Source: Gemmatimonadota bacterium
GTDB taxonomy: Bacteria; Gemmatimonadota; Gemmatimonadetes; Gemmatimonadales; GWC2-71-9
NCBI GenBank assembly: GCA_003222235.1
Contig: QHVD01000122.1
Coordinates: forward strand, 1 to 8,454
Direction of reading: 5' to 3'
Length of the DNA: 8,454 nucleotides
The translations under genes were made by a program, and so were the position numbers. Below, one piece after another: positions 1 to 6,309 of this stretch. The notes under the pieces are model-generated. The model was not told the DNA's origin. It did not search any database and saw only the letters and a program-made list of their open reading frames with translations. Within the stretch, counting starts at the first letter, position 1; every line of letters starts with the position of its first letter.

Positions 1-183
1 CGCCTTTTTTGCTTCCTCGGCCGGCAATGGCGCAGCGACCAGGTGCACCTTGTACACCGGGGGCGCCGGCTTGCGCGGCTCGGCTGCGGCGGCGAACACG
101 AAAAACACCGCGAGCCCGTGGACCGCAATCGTGCCCGCCAGCCCGAGGCCCGTGTTGGCGGGAGCCCGGCGGCGAGCTCTCAC
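1..183 (-). CDS. TolA/TonB-like energy-transducing protein, N-terminal part (runs off the left edge)
   Basis: Only the first 61 residues are in the window. The GTG start at 183 overlaps the tolR stop as GTGA, which is typical of translational coupling. The visible protein has a basic N-terminus (VRARRR), one membrane segment at about residues 12-34, then the start of a proline-rich periplasmic region (KPAPPVYKVHLV). Within the membrane segment Thr18 and His22 form a T-x-x-x-H pattern. This matches the S-x-x-x-H motif by which TonB and TolA contact the ExbB/ExbD or TolQ/TolR motor. Following tolQ and tolR, the protein is best read as the rod that carries motor force across the periplasm to Pal/TolB, or to TonB-dependent receptors if the system is Ton-like. 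The deciding C-terminal domain lies outside the window, so I leave the symbol blank. No ATG start is present in this stretch. Confidence 0.8.
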   Translation of the reverse strand, partial: MRARRRAPANTGLGLAGTIAVHGLAVFFVFAAAAEPRKPAPPVYKVHLVAAPLPAEEAKKA

Positions 184-617
184 CGCTCGATCGTCTCGGG
201 CTCGGCGACGAGGCCGACGTCGCTCACGCCCGACGCCCGGATGGCCGCGAGCACCTGGACGACCGTGGCGTACGGGACGCGCCCATCGGCGCGCAGGTAC
301 ACCCCGGTCGGCCGCTTGGTTCGCACGAAAGCCGGGAACGTGGCCCGGAAGTCCTCGTACGTGAGCGCCGCCTGGTCGAGGAAGATGCGGCCGTCACGGT
401 CCAGGCTCACCACCAGCCCCGACTTCGGCTCGAGCGGCCGGGCCTGGGCGCGCGGCAGGCGCACATCCACCCCGCCTTGCATGATGGGGGCCGTGATCAT
501 GAAGATGATGAGCAGCACGAAGGCCACGTCCACAAGCGACGTGACGTTGATGTCGGCATTGAGGGGGAGCTCGCCGTGGCCGCGCAGCCCGCCCCCCCCG
601 CCCAGCAGTCCGGCCAC
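180..617 (-). CDS. tolR: ExbD/TolR family proton-channel protein
   Basis: A 145-residue inner-membrane protein of the usual ExbD/TolR length. A short Gly-rich cytoplasmic N-terminus (residues 1-15) is followed by the signature ADINVTSLVDVAFVLLIIFM and one membrane helix at about residues 26-45. Asp30 sits where the proton-relaying Asp of TolR (Asp23) and ExbD (Asp25) is found. The rest is a periplasmic alpha/beta domain (about 60-145) ending ETIER. It forms the stator channel with TolQ and couples proton flow to movement of the TolA/TonB partner encoded next. The GTG start lies directly after the tolQ stop (TGAGTG), with GGGAGG 6 nt upstream. An 8-base C run on the plus strand encodes the N-terminal glycines; it is a possible slippage site but the reading frame is intact. 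TolR is preferred over ExbD because of the tolQ-tolR-tolA-like order, but the two families cannot be separated from sequence alone. Confidence 0.9.
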   Translation of the reverse strand: MAGLLGGGGGLRGHGELPLNADINVTSLVDVAFVLLIIFMITAPIMQGGVDVRLPRAQARPLEPKSGLVVSLDRDGRIFLDQAALTYEDFRATFPAFVRTKRPTGVYLRADGRVPYATVVQVLAAIRASGVSDVGLVAEPETIER

Positions 618-1349
618 TCACAACCTCCCTTCGCGCGCCATCGTGCCGATGATTTCCTGCGCGAAGCCTTCGAGCTCGCCCGCGAAGAGGCCCAGCCGGT
701 TGACGAACAGGTTGTACGCCATGACCGCCGGCACGGCGACCGCGAGCCCCGCGACGGTGGTGACGAGCGCCTCGGCGACCCCCGGCGCGACGGCGGCGAT
801 GTTGCCCGAGCCGCCCAGGGCGATCCCGATGAATGCGTCCATCACGCCGAGCACCGTGCCGAGCAGCCCGAGGAGTGGACTCACCGACCCGAAGGTGGCG
901 AGCCAGGGGATGAACCGGGCTGCGGCGTCGCGCTCGGCGGCCACCTCCTTCGCCAGCACCATGCGCAGCGCTTCCAGTTGCGTCGTCGTGAGGGTCGCCT
1001 GCGTCTCGACCGCGGGGCCGTCCCCCCGCCCGTGATCCTTGAGGCCGCCCGGCTTGAGCTCGGAGAAGAAATGAATGCCCTCGCGGAGCAGACGATTGTA
1101 CGGCGAGGAGGGGAGCCGCATCGCGGCGTGATAGGCATCTTCGAGGCGGGCCGCCTTCTCGATCTGCGCCATGAAGCGATCCGCCTGGCGCCGCGTTCTG
1201 CGGAACTGCCACCACTTGAGGAAGATCAGGTACCAGGAGACGAGTGAGAAAGCGACGAGAATGGCAAGCACAAACTTGGTTTCGCGACTCGACGTGAGCA
1301 CCAGCTCCCACGGCGTCGTCGGTACCGCCCGTCCCACCTGTAGCAACAC
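618..1349 (-). CDS. tolQ: TolQ/ExbB family proton-channel protein
   Basis: A 243-residue polytopic inner-membrane protein, close to the usual TolQ length (about 230). Three membrane segments are visible: about residues 25-47, 146-174 and 186-213. Between the first two lies a large cytoplasmic loop (about 50-140). The second segment holds the conserved FGSVSPLLGLLGTVLGVMDAF, and the third starts with GVAEALVTTVAGLAVAVPAV; these are the MotA/TolQ/ExbB channel signatures, whose Thr and Gly residues line the proton path. With the next two genes it forms the energised motor used for outer-membrane constriction and lipid homeostasis (Tol) or active transport (Ton). The GTG start at 1349 is supported by AGGGG 6 nt upstream at 1356-1360. 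It lies 31 nt after galE, so it is probably cotranscribed. TolQ rather than ExbB is inferred from context only. Confidence 0.92.
   Translation of the reverse strand: MLLQVGRAVPTTPWELVLTSSRETKFVLAILVAFSLVSWYLIFLKWWQFRRTRRQADRFMAQIEKAARLEDAYHAAMRLPSSPYNRLLREGIHFFSELKPGGLKDHGRGDGPAVETQATLTTTQLEALRMVLAKEVAAERDAAARFIPWLATFGSVSPLLGLLGTVLGVMDAFIGIALGGSGNIAAVAPGVAEALVTTVAGLAVAVPAVMAYNLFVNRLGLFAGELEGFAQEIIGTMAREGRL
624..629 (-). promoter_or_regulatory. Ribosome binding site of tolR inside the end of tolQ
   Basis: GGGAGG lies within the last codons of tolQ, 6 nt before the tolR GTG start. The two genes share the junction TGAGTG, so ribosomes finishing tolQ can reinitiate directly on tolR. Confidence 0.75.
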
Positions 1350-1355
1350 GCGTCA

Positions 1356-1360
1356 CCCCT
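1356..1360 (-). promoter_or_regulatory. Ribosome binding site of tolQ
   Basis: AGGGG within GAGAGGGG lies 6 nt before the GTG at 1349. It decides between this start and another in-frame GTG four codons downstream. The 31-nt galE-tolQ gap holds nothing else that I can see. Confidence 0.6.
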
Positions 1361-1380
1361 CTCGTCGAAACGGCGATAGG

Positions 1381-2361
1381 TCAGGCTGGGTACCCGGACG
1401 GGTGCGTCTGGTGCCACCGCCACGCGCTCACCAGGATCTCTTCCAGGCCGGAGCGCTGCGGCTGCCAGCCCAGGAGACGGCCCGCCCGCCCCACCGCGGC
1501 AACGAGCTCCGGGGGATCGCCGGGACGGCGCGGGCATGCCATTGTGGGGATGGCCCGACCCGTGACCCGGCGCGCGGCCTCCACCACGTCCAGGACCGAA
1601 TACCCCGCTCCAGTCCCAAGGTTGAGCGTCTCCGCTCCTGTGACATCGACCTCGAGCGCCCGGACGTGCGCGTCGGCGATGTCGGCGACGTGGACGTAAT
1701 CCCGAACGGCCGTGCCGTCCCGGGTCGGGTAGTCGGTCCCGTACACCTCCACCGCCGGGCGACGCCCCAGGGCCACCCGCATGACGTTCGGGATCAGGTG
1801 CGTCTCGGGCTCGTGGTGCTCTCCGTACCGGGTCGCTCCGGCCGCGTTGAAGTAGCGCAGGCTGATCGACGCCAGACCGTACCGGTCCGCATGCTCCACC
1901 AGCATCCGCTCGAACTCGAGCTTCGTCTGCCCGTAGGGGTTGACGGGCGCCCGGGGTGCATCCTCGGGAATCGGCACCCGACTCGGGGTGCCGTACACCG
2001 CGCAGGAGGACGAGAAGATCAAGCGGCGCACGCCCGCCCGGGCGGCGGCTTCGAGCAGCACCCGGCCCGCGGCGACGTTGTTCGCGAAGTACTTCTCGGG
2101 CTGCGCGACGGATTCGGCGACGAGGGCGAACGCGGCCAGATGCACGAGCGCGGCGATCCCGTGACGGGCGAACACCTCGTCCAGAACCGCCCGATCCCCG
2201 ACGCCGCCGTGCACGAAGTCCACTCCGGAATCGACCGCGGCGCGGTGCCCCCGGCTCAGGTCGTCCAGCACCACTACCACATAGCCGCGGGCGAGCAACT
2301 GCTCTACGACGACGCTGCCGATGTAGCCCGCGCCCCCCGCGACGAGGATCTTATTCCCCAT
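1381..2361 (-). CDS. galE: UDP-glucose 4-epimerase (extended short-chain dehydrogenase/reductase)
   Basis: A 326-residue protein that interconverts UDP-glucose and UDP-galactose (possibly UDP-GlcNAc/GalNAc) in the cytoplasm, supplying sugars for surface polysaccharide or galactose use. The N-terminal Rossmann motif is GGAGYIG (residues 9-15), which binds NAD. LDDLSRGH (32-39) follows the second strand. Catalytic residues are Ser119 (in FSSSCAVYG), Tyr143 and Lys147 (the YxxxK motif, in NPYGQTK). RYFNAAGA (169-176), the HLIPNV stretch (188-193) and RDYVHVADIADAHV (220-233) are classic GalE substrate-domain landmarks. The length is close to the usual 325-340. The ATG at 2361 overlaps the end of hemA by 11 nt, so translation is probably coupled. 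Its place between heme and Tol genes gives no clue to a special role. A UDP-xylose or UDP-arabinose epimerase specificity cannot be excluded from sequence alone. Confidence 0.93.
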   Translation of the reverse strand: MGNKILVAGGAGYIGSVVVEQLLARGYVVVVLDDLSRGHRAAVDSGVDFVHGGVGDRAVLDEVFARHGIAALVHLAAFALVAESVAQPEKYFANNVAAGRVLLEAAARAGVRRLIFSSSCAVYGTPSRVPIPEDAPRAPVNPYGQTKLEFERMLVEHADRYGLASISLRYFNAAGATRYGEHHEPETHLIPNVMRVALGRRPAVEVYGTDYPTRDGTAVRDYVHVADIADAHVRALEVDVTGAETLNLGTGAGYSVLDVVEAARRVTGRAIPTMACPRRPGDPPELVAAVGRAGRLLGWQPQRSGLEEILVSAWRWHQTHPSGYPA

Positions 2362-3613
2362 CCCGCTGTTCCAGACCGAAGAGGCGCTTCAGGGCCTCGA
2401 GGAGACCGTACCCGCGACCGACATGCGCCGCCTGTTTGAGGGCTATCGTAGGTTGGTGCAGGAACTTGTTCAGCAGCGCGTGGCTGAACTGCTCGATCTG
2501 CGCCCGGTCCTCCGGCGCCAGGTGCGCGAGCCGCTTGAGCGCGCGCTCCAGCTCCTGGGCGCGCACCTGGTCGAGCCGCCCGCGGAACTCCTTGAGAACG
2601 GGAACGACGGCGAGCCCGCCATACCAGGTCCAAAAGCGATCCACCTCTTCGGTGACGATGTGCTCGGCCGCCGGAATCTCCTTGCGGCGCTCCGCCGTCG
2701 CCTGCGCCGCGACCGTTTGGAGATCGTCGATGTCGTAGAGAAACACATTCTCGAGCCTGCCGACGGCGGGCTCGACGTCCCGCGGCACCGCCACGTCGAG
2801 TATGCACAACGGGCGGCGGCCCCGGCGCTCGATCGCCGCCGCCACCCGCTCCCAGGTCACAACGGCGTGCGGGGCCGCGGTGGAGCTCAGCACGATATCA
2901 GCCGTGGCGAAATGCTCCCACGCTTGATCCAGCGTGAGGGCCCGCGCGCCGAGTTCCTCGGCGACCGCCTGGGCGCGCTCGTACGTGCGGTTCGCCACCA
3001 TGGTCACCCGCACGCCCTCCGACGCGAGACAGGTCGCGGCGAGTTCCGCCATGTCGCCCGCGCCGAGGACCAGAGCCGAGCGGCCGGCGAGCTGGTGGAA
3101 GATCTTGCCGGCCACGGCCACTGCCGCCGACGCCGCCGAGGCTGCGCCCATGGCGAGTCCCGTTTCGCTCCGCACCCGGGCGCCCACGAGCAGGGCCGAC
3201 TGGAACAGGCGGTGCAGCACCGGACCCGCCAGTGACTTCGACATCTCCCACGCCTCGCGCACCTGCCCCTGGATTTGAGACTCCCCCAGGATCATCGACT
3301 CGAGCCCGGCCGACACGCGATACAGATGCCGCACGGCGTCGCGGTCTCGCCGGAAGTATCCGTACGCGCTCGCGCTGCGGCCATCGCCCAGGCGCTCGCT
3401 CAGGATGGCCCACACGGCATCCGGCGCCTCCTCCCCCGGCTCCGCGAGGTAGAACTCGGTGCGGTTACAGGTCGAGAGGAGCACGCCGCCCCCGGCCCCC
3501 GCAGCCAACACGCGCTCCAGCGAGGCCGGGACCTCGCGCGCGGCGTGCGCGAAGCGCTCCCGCACCTCCAGGGGCGCCGTCCGGTGATTCACGCCCACGA
3601 CCGCCAGGCTCAT
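2351..3613 (-). CDS. hemA: Glutamyl-tRNA reductase
   Basis: A 420-residue cytoplasmic enzyme that reduces glutamyl-tRNA(Glu) to glutamate-1-semialdehyde with NADPH, the committed step of the C5 route to heme. The start MSLAVVGVNHRTAP (ATG at 3613) matches the family N-terminus. A TTG-initiated form 16 residues longer would run back into hemX and is not needed. The catalytic Cys49 lies in STCNRTE (47-53). GESQIQGQV (110-118) is the conserved substrate-domain motif. The NADPH domain has LVLGAGDMAE (181-190), then ANRT (207-210), DVAVPRD (273-279) and FLYDIDDL (291-298). A C-terminal dimerisation helix region follows (about 305-405). All expected catalytic features are intact. A GAGGGG lies 9 nt before the start. 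It follows the HemX-like gene with a 16-nt gap, a pairing known from many bacteria, and overlaps galE by 11 nt. Confidence 0.96.
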   Translation of the reverse strand: MSLAVVGVNHRTAPLEVRERFAHAAREVPASLERVLAAGAGGGVLLSTCNRTEFYLAEPGEEAPDAVWAILSERLGDGRSASAYGYFRRDRDAVRHLYRVSAGLESMILGESQIQGQVREAWEMSKSLAGPVLHRLFQSALLVGARVRSETGLAMGAASAASAAVAVAGKIFHQLAGRSALVLGAGDMAELAATCLASEGVRVTMVANRTYERAQAVAEELGARALTLDQAWEHFATADIVLSSTAAPHAVVTWERVAAAIERRGRRPLCILDVAVPRDVEPAVGRLENVFLYDIDDLQTVAAQATAERRKEIPAAEHIVTEEVDRFWTWYGGLAVVPVLKEFRGRLDQVRAQELERALKRLAHLAPEDRAQIEQFSHALLNKFLHQPTIALKQAAHVGRGYGLLEALKRLFGLEQRDGE

Positions 3614-3629
3614 CGTCGGAAACCCCTCG

Positions 3630-4415
3630 TCAGAGGAACCGCTGGGTCCCCGGCTCGGCAAGCTTGAGTGCGAGGTAGACGAGCAACACCGCGGCGAACC
3701 CGGCGATGCTGGCGAACGCGGCCCGCCGACCCGCCCAGTGCCGCACCACCCGCACCGAGACCGCCCATCCCAGCACCATCCACGTCAGCGTGCCCCACAC
3801 GACCTGCGCGGCATCGACGGGCACTCCCCCGGCATAGCGGACTCCATATCCCAACAGGACGCCGAGCGTCACCGTTGGGAAGGCGATCATGAGCGCGACG
3901 TGGTTCAGGCGGTCGAGCCGCTCGAGCGGCGGGAACAGCCGGAACACTTGTCCGAAGCGCTTCGCTTTCAGCTCCCGGAACTGGAGCAGGTACAACGCGG
4001 CCGCGATAAAGGCAAGAGCGAGCATCGCGAGCCCGAGGATGCTCACCGTGATGTGCAGGACGGACCAGGCGCTCCGTCCCGCCGCCGCGGCGCCGGGCGC
4101 GAGCCCGATCAAGACGGCGAGGCTGACCAACCCCGTAGCGAGCGGTCCCGTGAAGACCCCCACCGCGCCGGCACGGAACACGCGCTCGCTCACGACCTGC
4201 AGCAGCATGAGGAAGAGCGCGAGCATCGAGAGCGCCGGAGCCACCCCGATCAGGGTCAACTGCGCGACCCCGACGACGTGGCACACGATCCCGACGAGAG
4301 GGACGGCGAGCGTCAGACCACGCGGCGGGGGCCGCAGCCCCGCGTACGGTGCGAGCGCCAGCGCCGTGGCCAAGCCGTACAGCCCCAGCGCCAGGAGATG
4401 AGCAAGGAGAACCAC
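3630..4415 (-). CDS. HemX/CcsA-like integral membrane protein of the cytochrome c assembly family
   Basis: A 261-residue, very hydrophobic protein with about eight predicted membrane segments (near residues 4-24, 34-56, 60-75, 88-106, 117-146, 172-193, 203-224 and 233-252). The length matches the HemX/YpjD branch (about 260-280) rather than full CcsA. His46, WSVLH (117-121) and LNHVAL (170-175) carry membrane-associated histidines like those proposed to handle heme in this family. The tryptophan-containing stretch VVWGTLTWMVLGW (205-217) stands where CcsA has its WWD segment, but the WWD motif itself is not evident. Location just before hemA fits HemX, which in Bacillus lowers HemA protein level. 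A role in heme delivery for cytochrome c maturation is the alternative. The GTG start at 4415 is the first possible codon after an in-frame stop at 4437-4439. Its nearest SD-like AGGGG is 16 nt away, so the start is only moderately sure. Confidence 0.8.
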   Translation of the reverse strand: MVLLAHLLALGLYGLATALALAPYAGLRPPPRGLTLAVPLVGIVCHVVGVAQLTLIGVAPALSMLALFLMLLQVVSERVFRAGAVGVFTGPLATGLVSLAVLIGLAPGAAAAGRSAWSVLHITVSILGLAMLALAFIAAALYLLQFRELKAKRFGQVFRLFPPLERLDRLNHVALMIAFPTVTLGVLLGYGVRYAGGVPVDAAQVVWGTLTWMVLGWAVSVRVVRHWAGRRAAFASIAGFAAVLLVYLALKLAEPGTQRFL

Positions 4416-4427
4416 GCGCGCGAAACG

Positions 4428-4450
4428 CCGACCCCTTCAGCGGGGGCCGG
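4428..4450 (-). promoter_or_regulatory. Possible RNA hairpin just before the hemX-like gene
   Basis: On the minus strand CCGGCCCC, loop CGCTGAA, then GGGGTCGG gives an 8-bp stem (seven Watson-Crick pairs and one G-U). The right arm contains the only SD-like sequence (AAGGGG) upstream of the GTG at 4415. There is no U-tract, so it is not a standard intrinsic terminator. It may mask the ribosome site, but short stems arise easily in G+C-rich DNA. Confidence 0.35.
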
Positions 4451-4456
4451 CGGGAG

Positions 4457-5734
4457 TCAAGAGGGCATCTTCCGGACGAGACGCGCCGGCATCCCCGGAA
4501 AGATATCCGGGTGGTTGACGTTCAGCACGAGCCCTGACGCCGAATGCTCGCGGGTGTGCACGATCTCGAGAACGACCCGCACTTGCTCAGAACCCGTGCC
4601 CGGTGCGCCGGACGCCGGCCGGTACACCTCGAACACGTCGCCGGGCACGACGCCGTCGGCACGGCCACGGTTGACGAAGATGATCTGTTGCGGCGCGGCG
4701 AGGACGTGGTAGTCCCGCTGAGCGATCACGATGCCTTCGAGTCCCTGCACCACCGGAGTGGGGCGCACTCGACCTGGATCCGTGAACGGCTCGAGCGGAA
4801 GCGACAGGTCGCCGTTGCGGACGCGCGCGAACTGCATGATCAGCTCGGCCAGAACCTGCTTGCGCTGGACCTCCGTGACCCGGGCGACGCCCAGCGGCAT
4901 CACGACACCGCCCCAGCGAGCGATGTCACGGTCAATGCGTACGATCAGGAGCGAGTCGCCTACATGGTACGAAGCGCTCCGGGGCGGCGTGATCGCGATC
5001 TGGTCGAACGTGATCGCGGTCGTGCGCTCCGACAGTCGCGGGATCGCCGGAACCGCGGTGTTCCCGAGCACCCTCCCATACGGCAGCCTCTCGTTTTCTG
5101 TCAGGAACCCCGCCGCATAGAACTCGCCGCGCCGCACCGGCCGGTACGGCTGGTCGGCGTAGGCGCGCAACACGTCTCGCTCTTGATCCGACCTCGTGCG
5201 GCGCCGCTCGAAGATCGTCTGGTACCCTCCGGTCGGCTCGTTGGGGGGTGGGGGAGGCGCTTCCACCACCTGCGCGGTGTCGGCCCGAACGGTGTCCGCA
5301 CCAGCGATCTGCGGCGGGCTCACGGCGGTCGTGTCGGCCGACTCCGGTGCCCGGGCTACCCCGAGCACCGAGGCGAGGTTCAGCGCCTCGCCCGGGTAGA
5401 TCCAGTGCGGGTCCTCAACGACGTTGGTGTTGAGCCGGTAGATCTCGGGCCAGAGCAGCGGATCGTTGAAGTACTGCTGCGCGATGGACCACAGGGTCTC
5501 GCCCTGCACCACCACGTGGGTAGTGCTGCCCGGTTCCTGTTGGGGGGCGGCGGGAGAGGGTGCGGCCCGGCCGGTGTCCTGCGCGGGCTTCGAGGTGTCG
5601 GGCCGAGCCTGCGTGGTGTCCTGCGCCCGAAGCCCGGGCGCCACCACGCCCACCCCCCCCATCCCCACGAGCAGCCCTGCCACAAGGGCGAGCAGGGCTG
5701 CTCGATCAGAACGGCAAGTCGTCGTCCTCTTCAC
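4457..5734 (-). CDS. Secreted LysM-domain protein with a C-terminal internal repeat
   Basis: A 425-residue exported protein likely to bind peptidoglycan. A Sec signal peptide is visible: basic start (MKRTTTCRSDR), hydrophobic core (about 12-33), probable cleavage at LRA|QD after residue 37. An Asp/Thr/Pro/Gln-rich linker (38-70) leads to one LysM domain (about 72-120, from HVVVQGETLWSIAQQYF to the YPGEAL region), of the variety with a WPEIYRLN stretch. A second low-complexity linker (130-168, with five consecutive prolines) precedes a folded-looking C-terminal region (about 171-425). There two stretches, about 256-316 and 359-421, share a pattern (V-G-D, then I/V-x-R/Y, then a strand pair, then G-D/M-x-x-x-P/L). 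I cannot name a function beyond cell-wall association. The GTG start has GAGG 6 nt upstream, and the gene overlaps ssb by 29 nt. Confidence 0.85.
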   Translation of the reverse strand: MKRTTTCRSDRAALLALVAGLLVGMGGVGVVAPGLRAQDTTQARPDTSKPAQDTGRAAPSPAAPQQEPGSTTHVVVQGETLWSIAQQYFNDPLLWPEIYRLNTNVVEDPHWIYPGEALNLASVLGVARAPESADTTAVSPPQIAGADTVRADTAQVVEAPPPPPNEPTGGYQTIFERRRTRSDQERDVLRAYADQPYRPVRRGEFYAAGFLTENERLPYGRVLGNTAVPAIPRLSERTTAITFDQIAITPPRSASYHVGDSLLIVRIDRDIARWGGVVMPLGVARVTEVQRKQVLAELIMQFARVRNGDLSLPLEPFTDPGRVRPTPVVQGLEGIVIAQRDYHVLAAPQQIIFVNRGRADGVVPGDVFEVYRPASGAPGTGSEQVRVVLEIVHTREHSASGLVLNVNHPDIFPGMPARLVRKMPS

Positions 5735-6212
5735 CCAGCGCCTCGGGGAATGTCTCGAGCGACTCCGCCTTGCCCTCAGGCGCCGCCTTGGCAGCGACCT
5801 TGGCCCGGACTAACTCGCCCGCTTCGCTCCCACCCCCCCCTGCCCCCCCACCCCCGCCCCCACCGCCTCGGGACGAGAGCAGGACCACCTCGCGGCCGAT
5901 GATCTCCGTGACGTAACGAGTCTGCTTTTCGCGATCTTCCCAGGTGCGGTACTCTATCCGCCCTTCGACGTAGATCCGGTCGCCTTTCTTCATGTACTTC
6001 TCGGCCAGATCGGCCAGCTGGCCGCCCTTGTTGTTCCACAGGACCACCCGGTGCCACTCAGTCTTCTCCTGCTTTTCCCCGCCTTGCGCGGTCCACTGCC
6101 GGCTCGTGGCGAGGGAGAGGGTCGCAACGCGGGAACCGTTATTGGTGCTCCGCACCTCGGGGTCGGCCCCCAAATTCCCGATCAGCATGACCTTATTGAG
6201 ACTGCGGCTCAC
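5706..6212 (-). CDS. ssb: Single-stranded DNA-binding protein
   Basis: A 168-residue SSB that coats single-stranded DNA during replication, recombination and repair. The OB fold spans about residues 1-113, with SRSLNKVMLIGNLGADPEVR at the start, TEWHRVVLW (51-59), YMKKGDRIYVEGRIEYRTW (73-91) and RYVTEIIGREVVLL (99-112). Trp40, Trp54 and Trp91 match the DNA-stacking tryptophans of E. coli SSB (40, 54 and about 88). A glycine-rich linker (116-128) and an Ala/Glu/Lys-rich stretch precede the acidic tip DDDLPF (163-168), the docking peptide for repair partners. The GTG start at 6212 is chosen because GGAGG lies 6 nt upstream and family homology begins there; the frame stays open upstream through rimI, but that extension is not SSB-like. 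Nothing essential is missing. A strong promoter lies directly upstream. Confidence 0.96.
   Translation of the reverse strand: MSRSLNKVMLIGNLGADPEVRSTNNGSRVATLSLATSRQWTAQGGEKQEKTEWHRVVLWNNKGGQLADLAEKYMKKGDRIYVEGRIEYRTWEDREKQTRYVTEIIGREVVLLSSRGGGGGGGGAGGGGSEAGELVRAKVAAKAAPEGKAESLETFPEALGEEDDDLPF
5829..5861 (-). other. G-rich tract with G-quadruplex potential inside ssb
   Basis: On the coding strand five G-runs of 5, 5, 7, 8 and 3 bases are separated by one or two bases each. They encode the poly-Gly linker of SSB. The pattern meets the usual definition of a quadruplex-forming sequence (four or more runs of at least three G with short loops). Whether it folds in mRNA or DNA is unknown. Confidence 0.6.
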
Positions 6213-6218
6213 TCTAGA

Positions 6219-6223
6219 CCTCC
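6219..6223 (-). promoter_or_regulatory. Ribosome binding site of ssb
   Basis: GGAGG with a 6-nt spacer (TCTAGA) before the GTG at 6212. It fixes the start of ssb, since the open frame continues upstream without a stop. Confidence 0.85.
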
Positions 6224-6260
6224 GAACGATGAGCGGGTTGGGGGTCCAAGGATGCCCCAC

Positions 6261-6289
6261 AGTATATGACTCGCAAGTCATTCTGTCAA
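6261..6289 (-). promoter_or_regulatory. Near-consensus sigma70-type promoter for ssb and downstream genes
   Basis: The -35 element TTGACA (6289-6284) is a perfect consensus match. A 17-bp spacer follows, then the -10 element TATACT (6266-6261), five of six matches to TATAAT. Both lie in a locally A+T-richer gap between rimI and ssb. Transcription would start near 6254, giving a leader of about 42 nt before the GTG. The compact genes that follow (ssb to tolR) could all be read from here. The match is seen directly; activity is inferred. Confidence 0.8.
6266..6281 (-). promoter_or_regulatory. Palindrome between the -35 and -10 of the ssb promoter (candidate operator)
   Basis: ATGACT, loop TGCG, AGTCAT: two perfect 6-bp arms around 4 bp. 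It fills nearly the whole spacer and shares its last T with the -10 box. A repressor bound here would block RNA polymerase, and MerR-type activators also use spacer palindromes, though normally with 19-20 bp spacers. It is not a LexA or CIRCE consensus. The regulator is unknown. Confidence 0.5.
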
Positions 6290-6309
6290 TCAAAGATACG
6301 CCGCTCGTG

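Noticed and set aside
590..605. Phase-variable C tract at the start of tolR
   Set aside because: The 8-base run is in frame and encodes part of a Gly stretch. Nothing suggests switching, and on/off variation of a Tol motor gene would be surprising.
9..2439. Two long plus-strand frames (9-1247 and 1171-2439)
   Set aside because: Both are complements of tolQ/tolR and galE/hemA, with low-complexity Arg/His/Pro-rich translations and no motifs.
3614..3661. Longer HemA with 16 extra N-terminal residues
   Set aside because: It would begin at TTG inside the hemX-like gene. The family N-terminus MSLAVVGVNHRTAP starts at the ATG at 3613 with a GAGGGG upstream.
4544..5902. A 452-codon plus-strand open frame, longer than the gene opposite it
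   Set aside because: It lies antisense to the LysM gene and ssb. It lacks any recognisable domain and is rich in Arg, His, Pro and Gly, as expected from the complement of G+C-rich coding DNA. The minus-strand genes have clear homology motifs.
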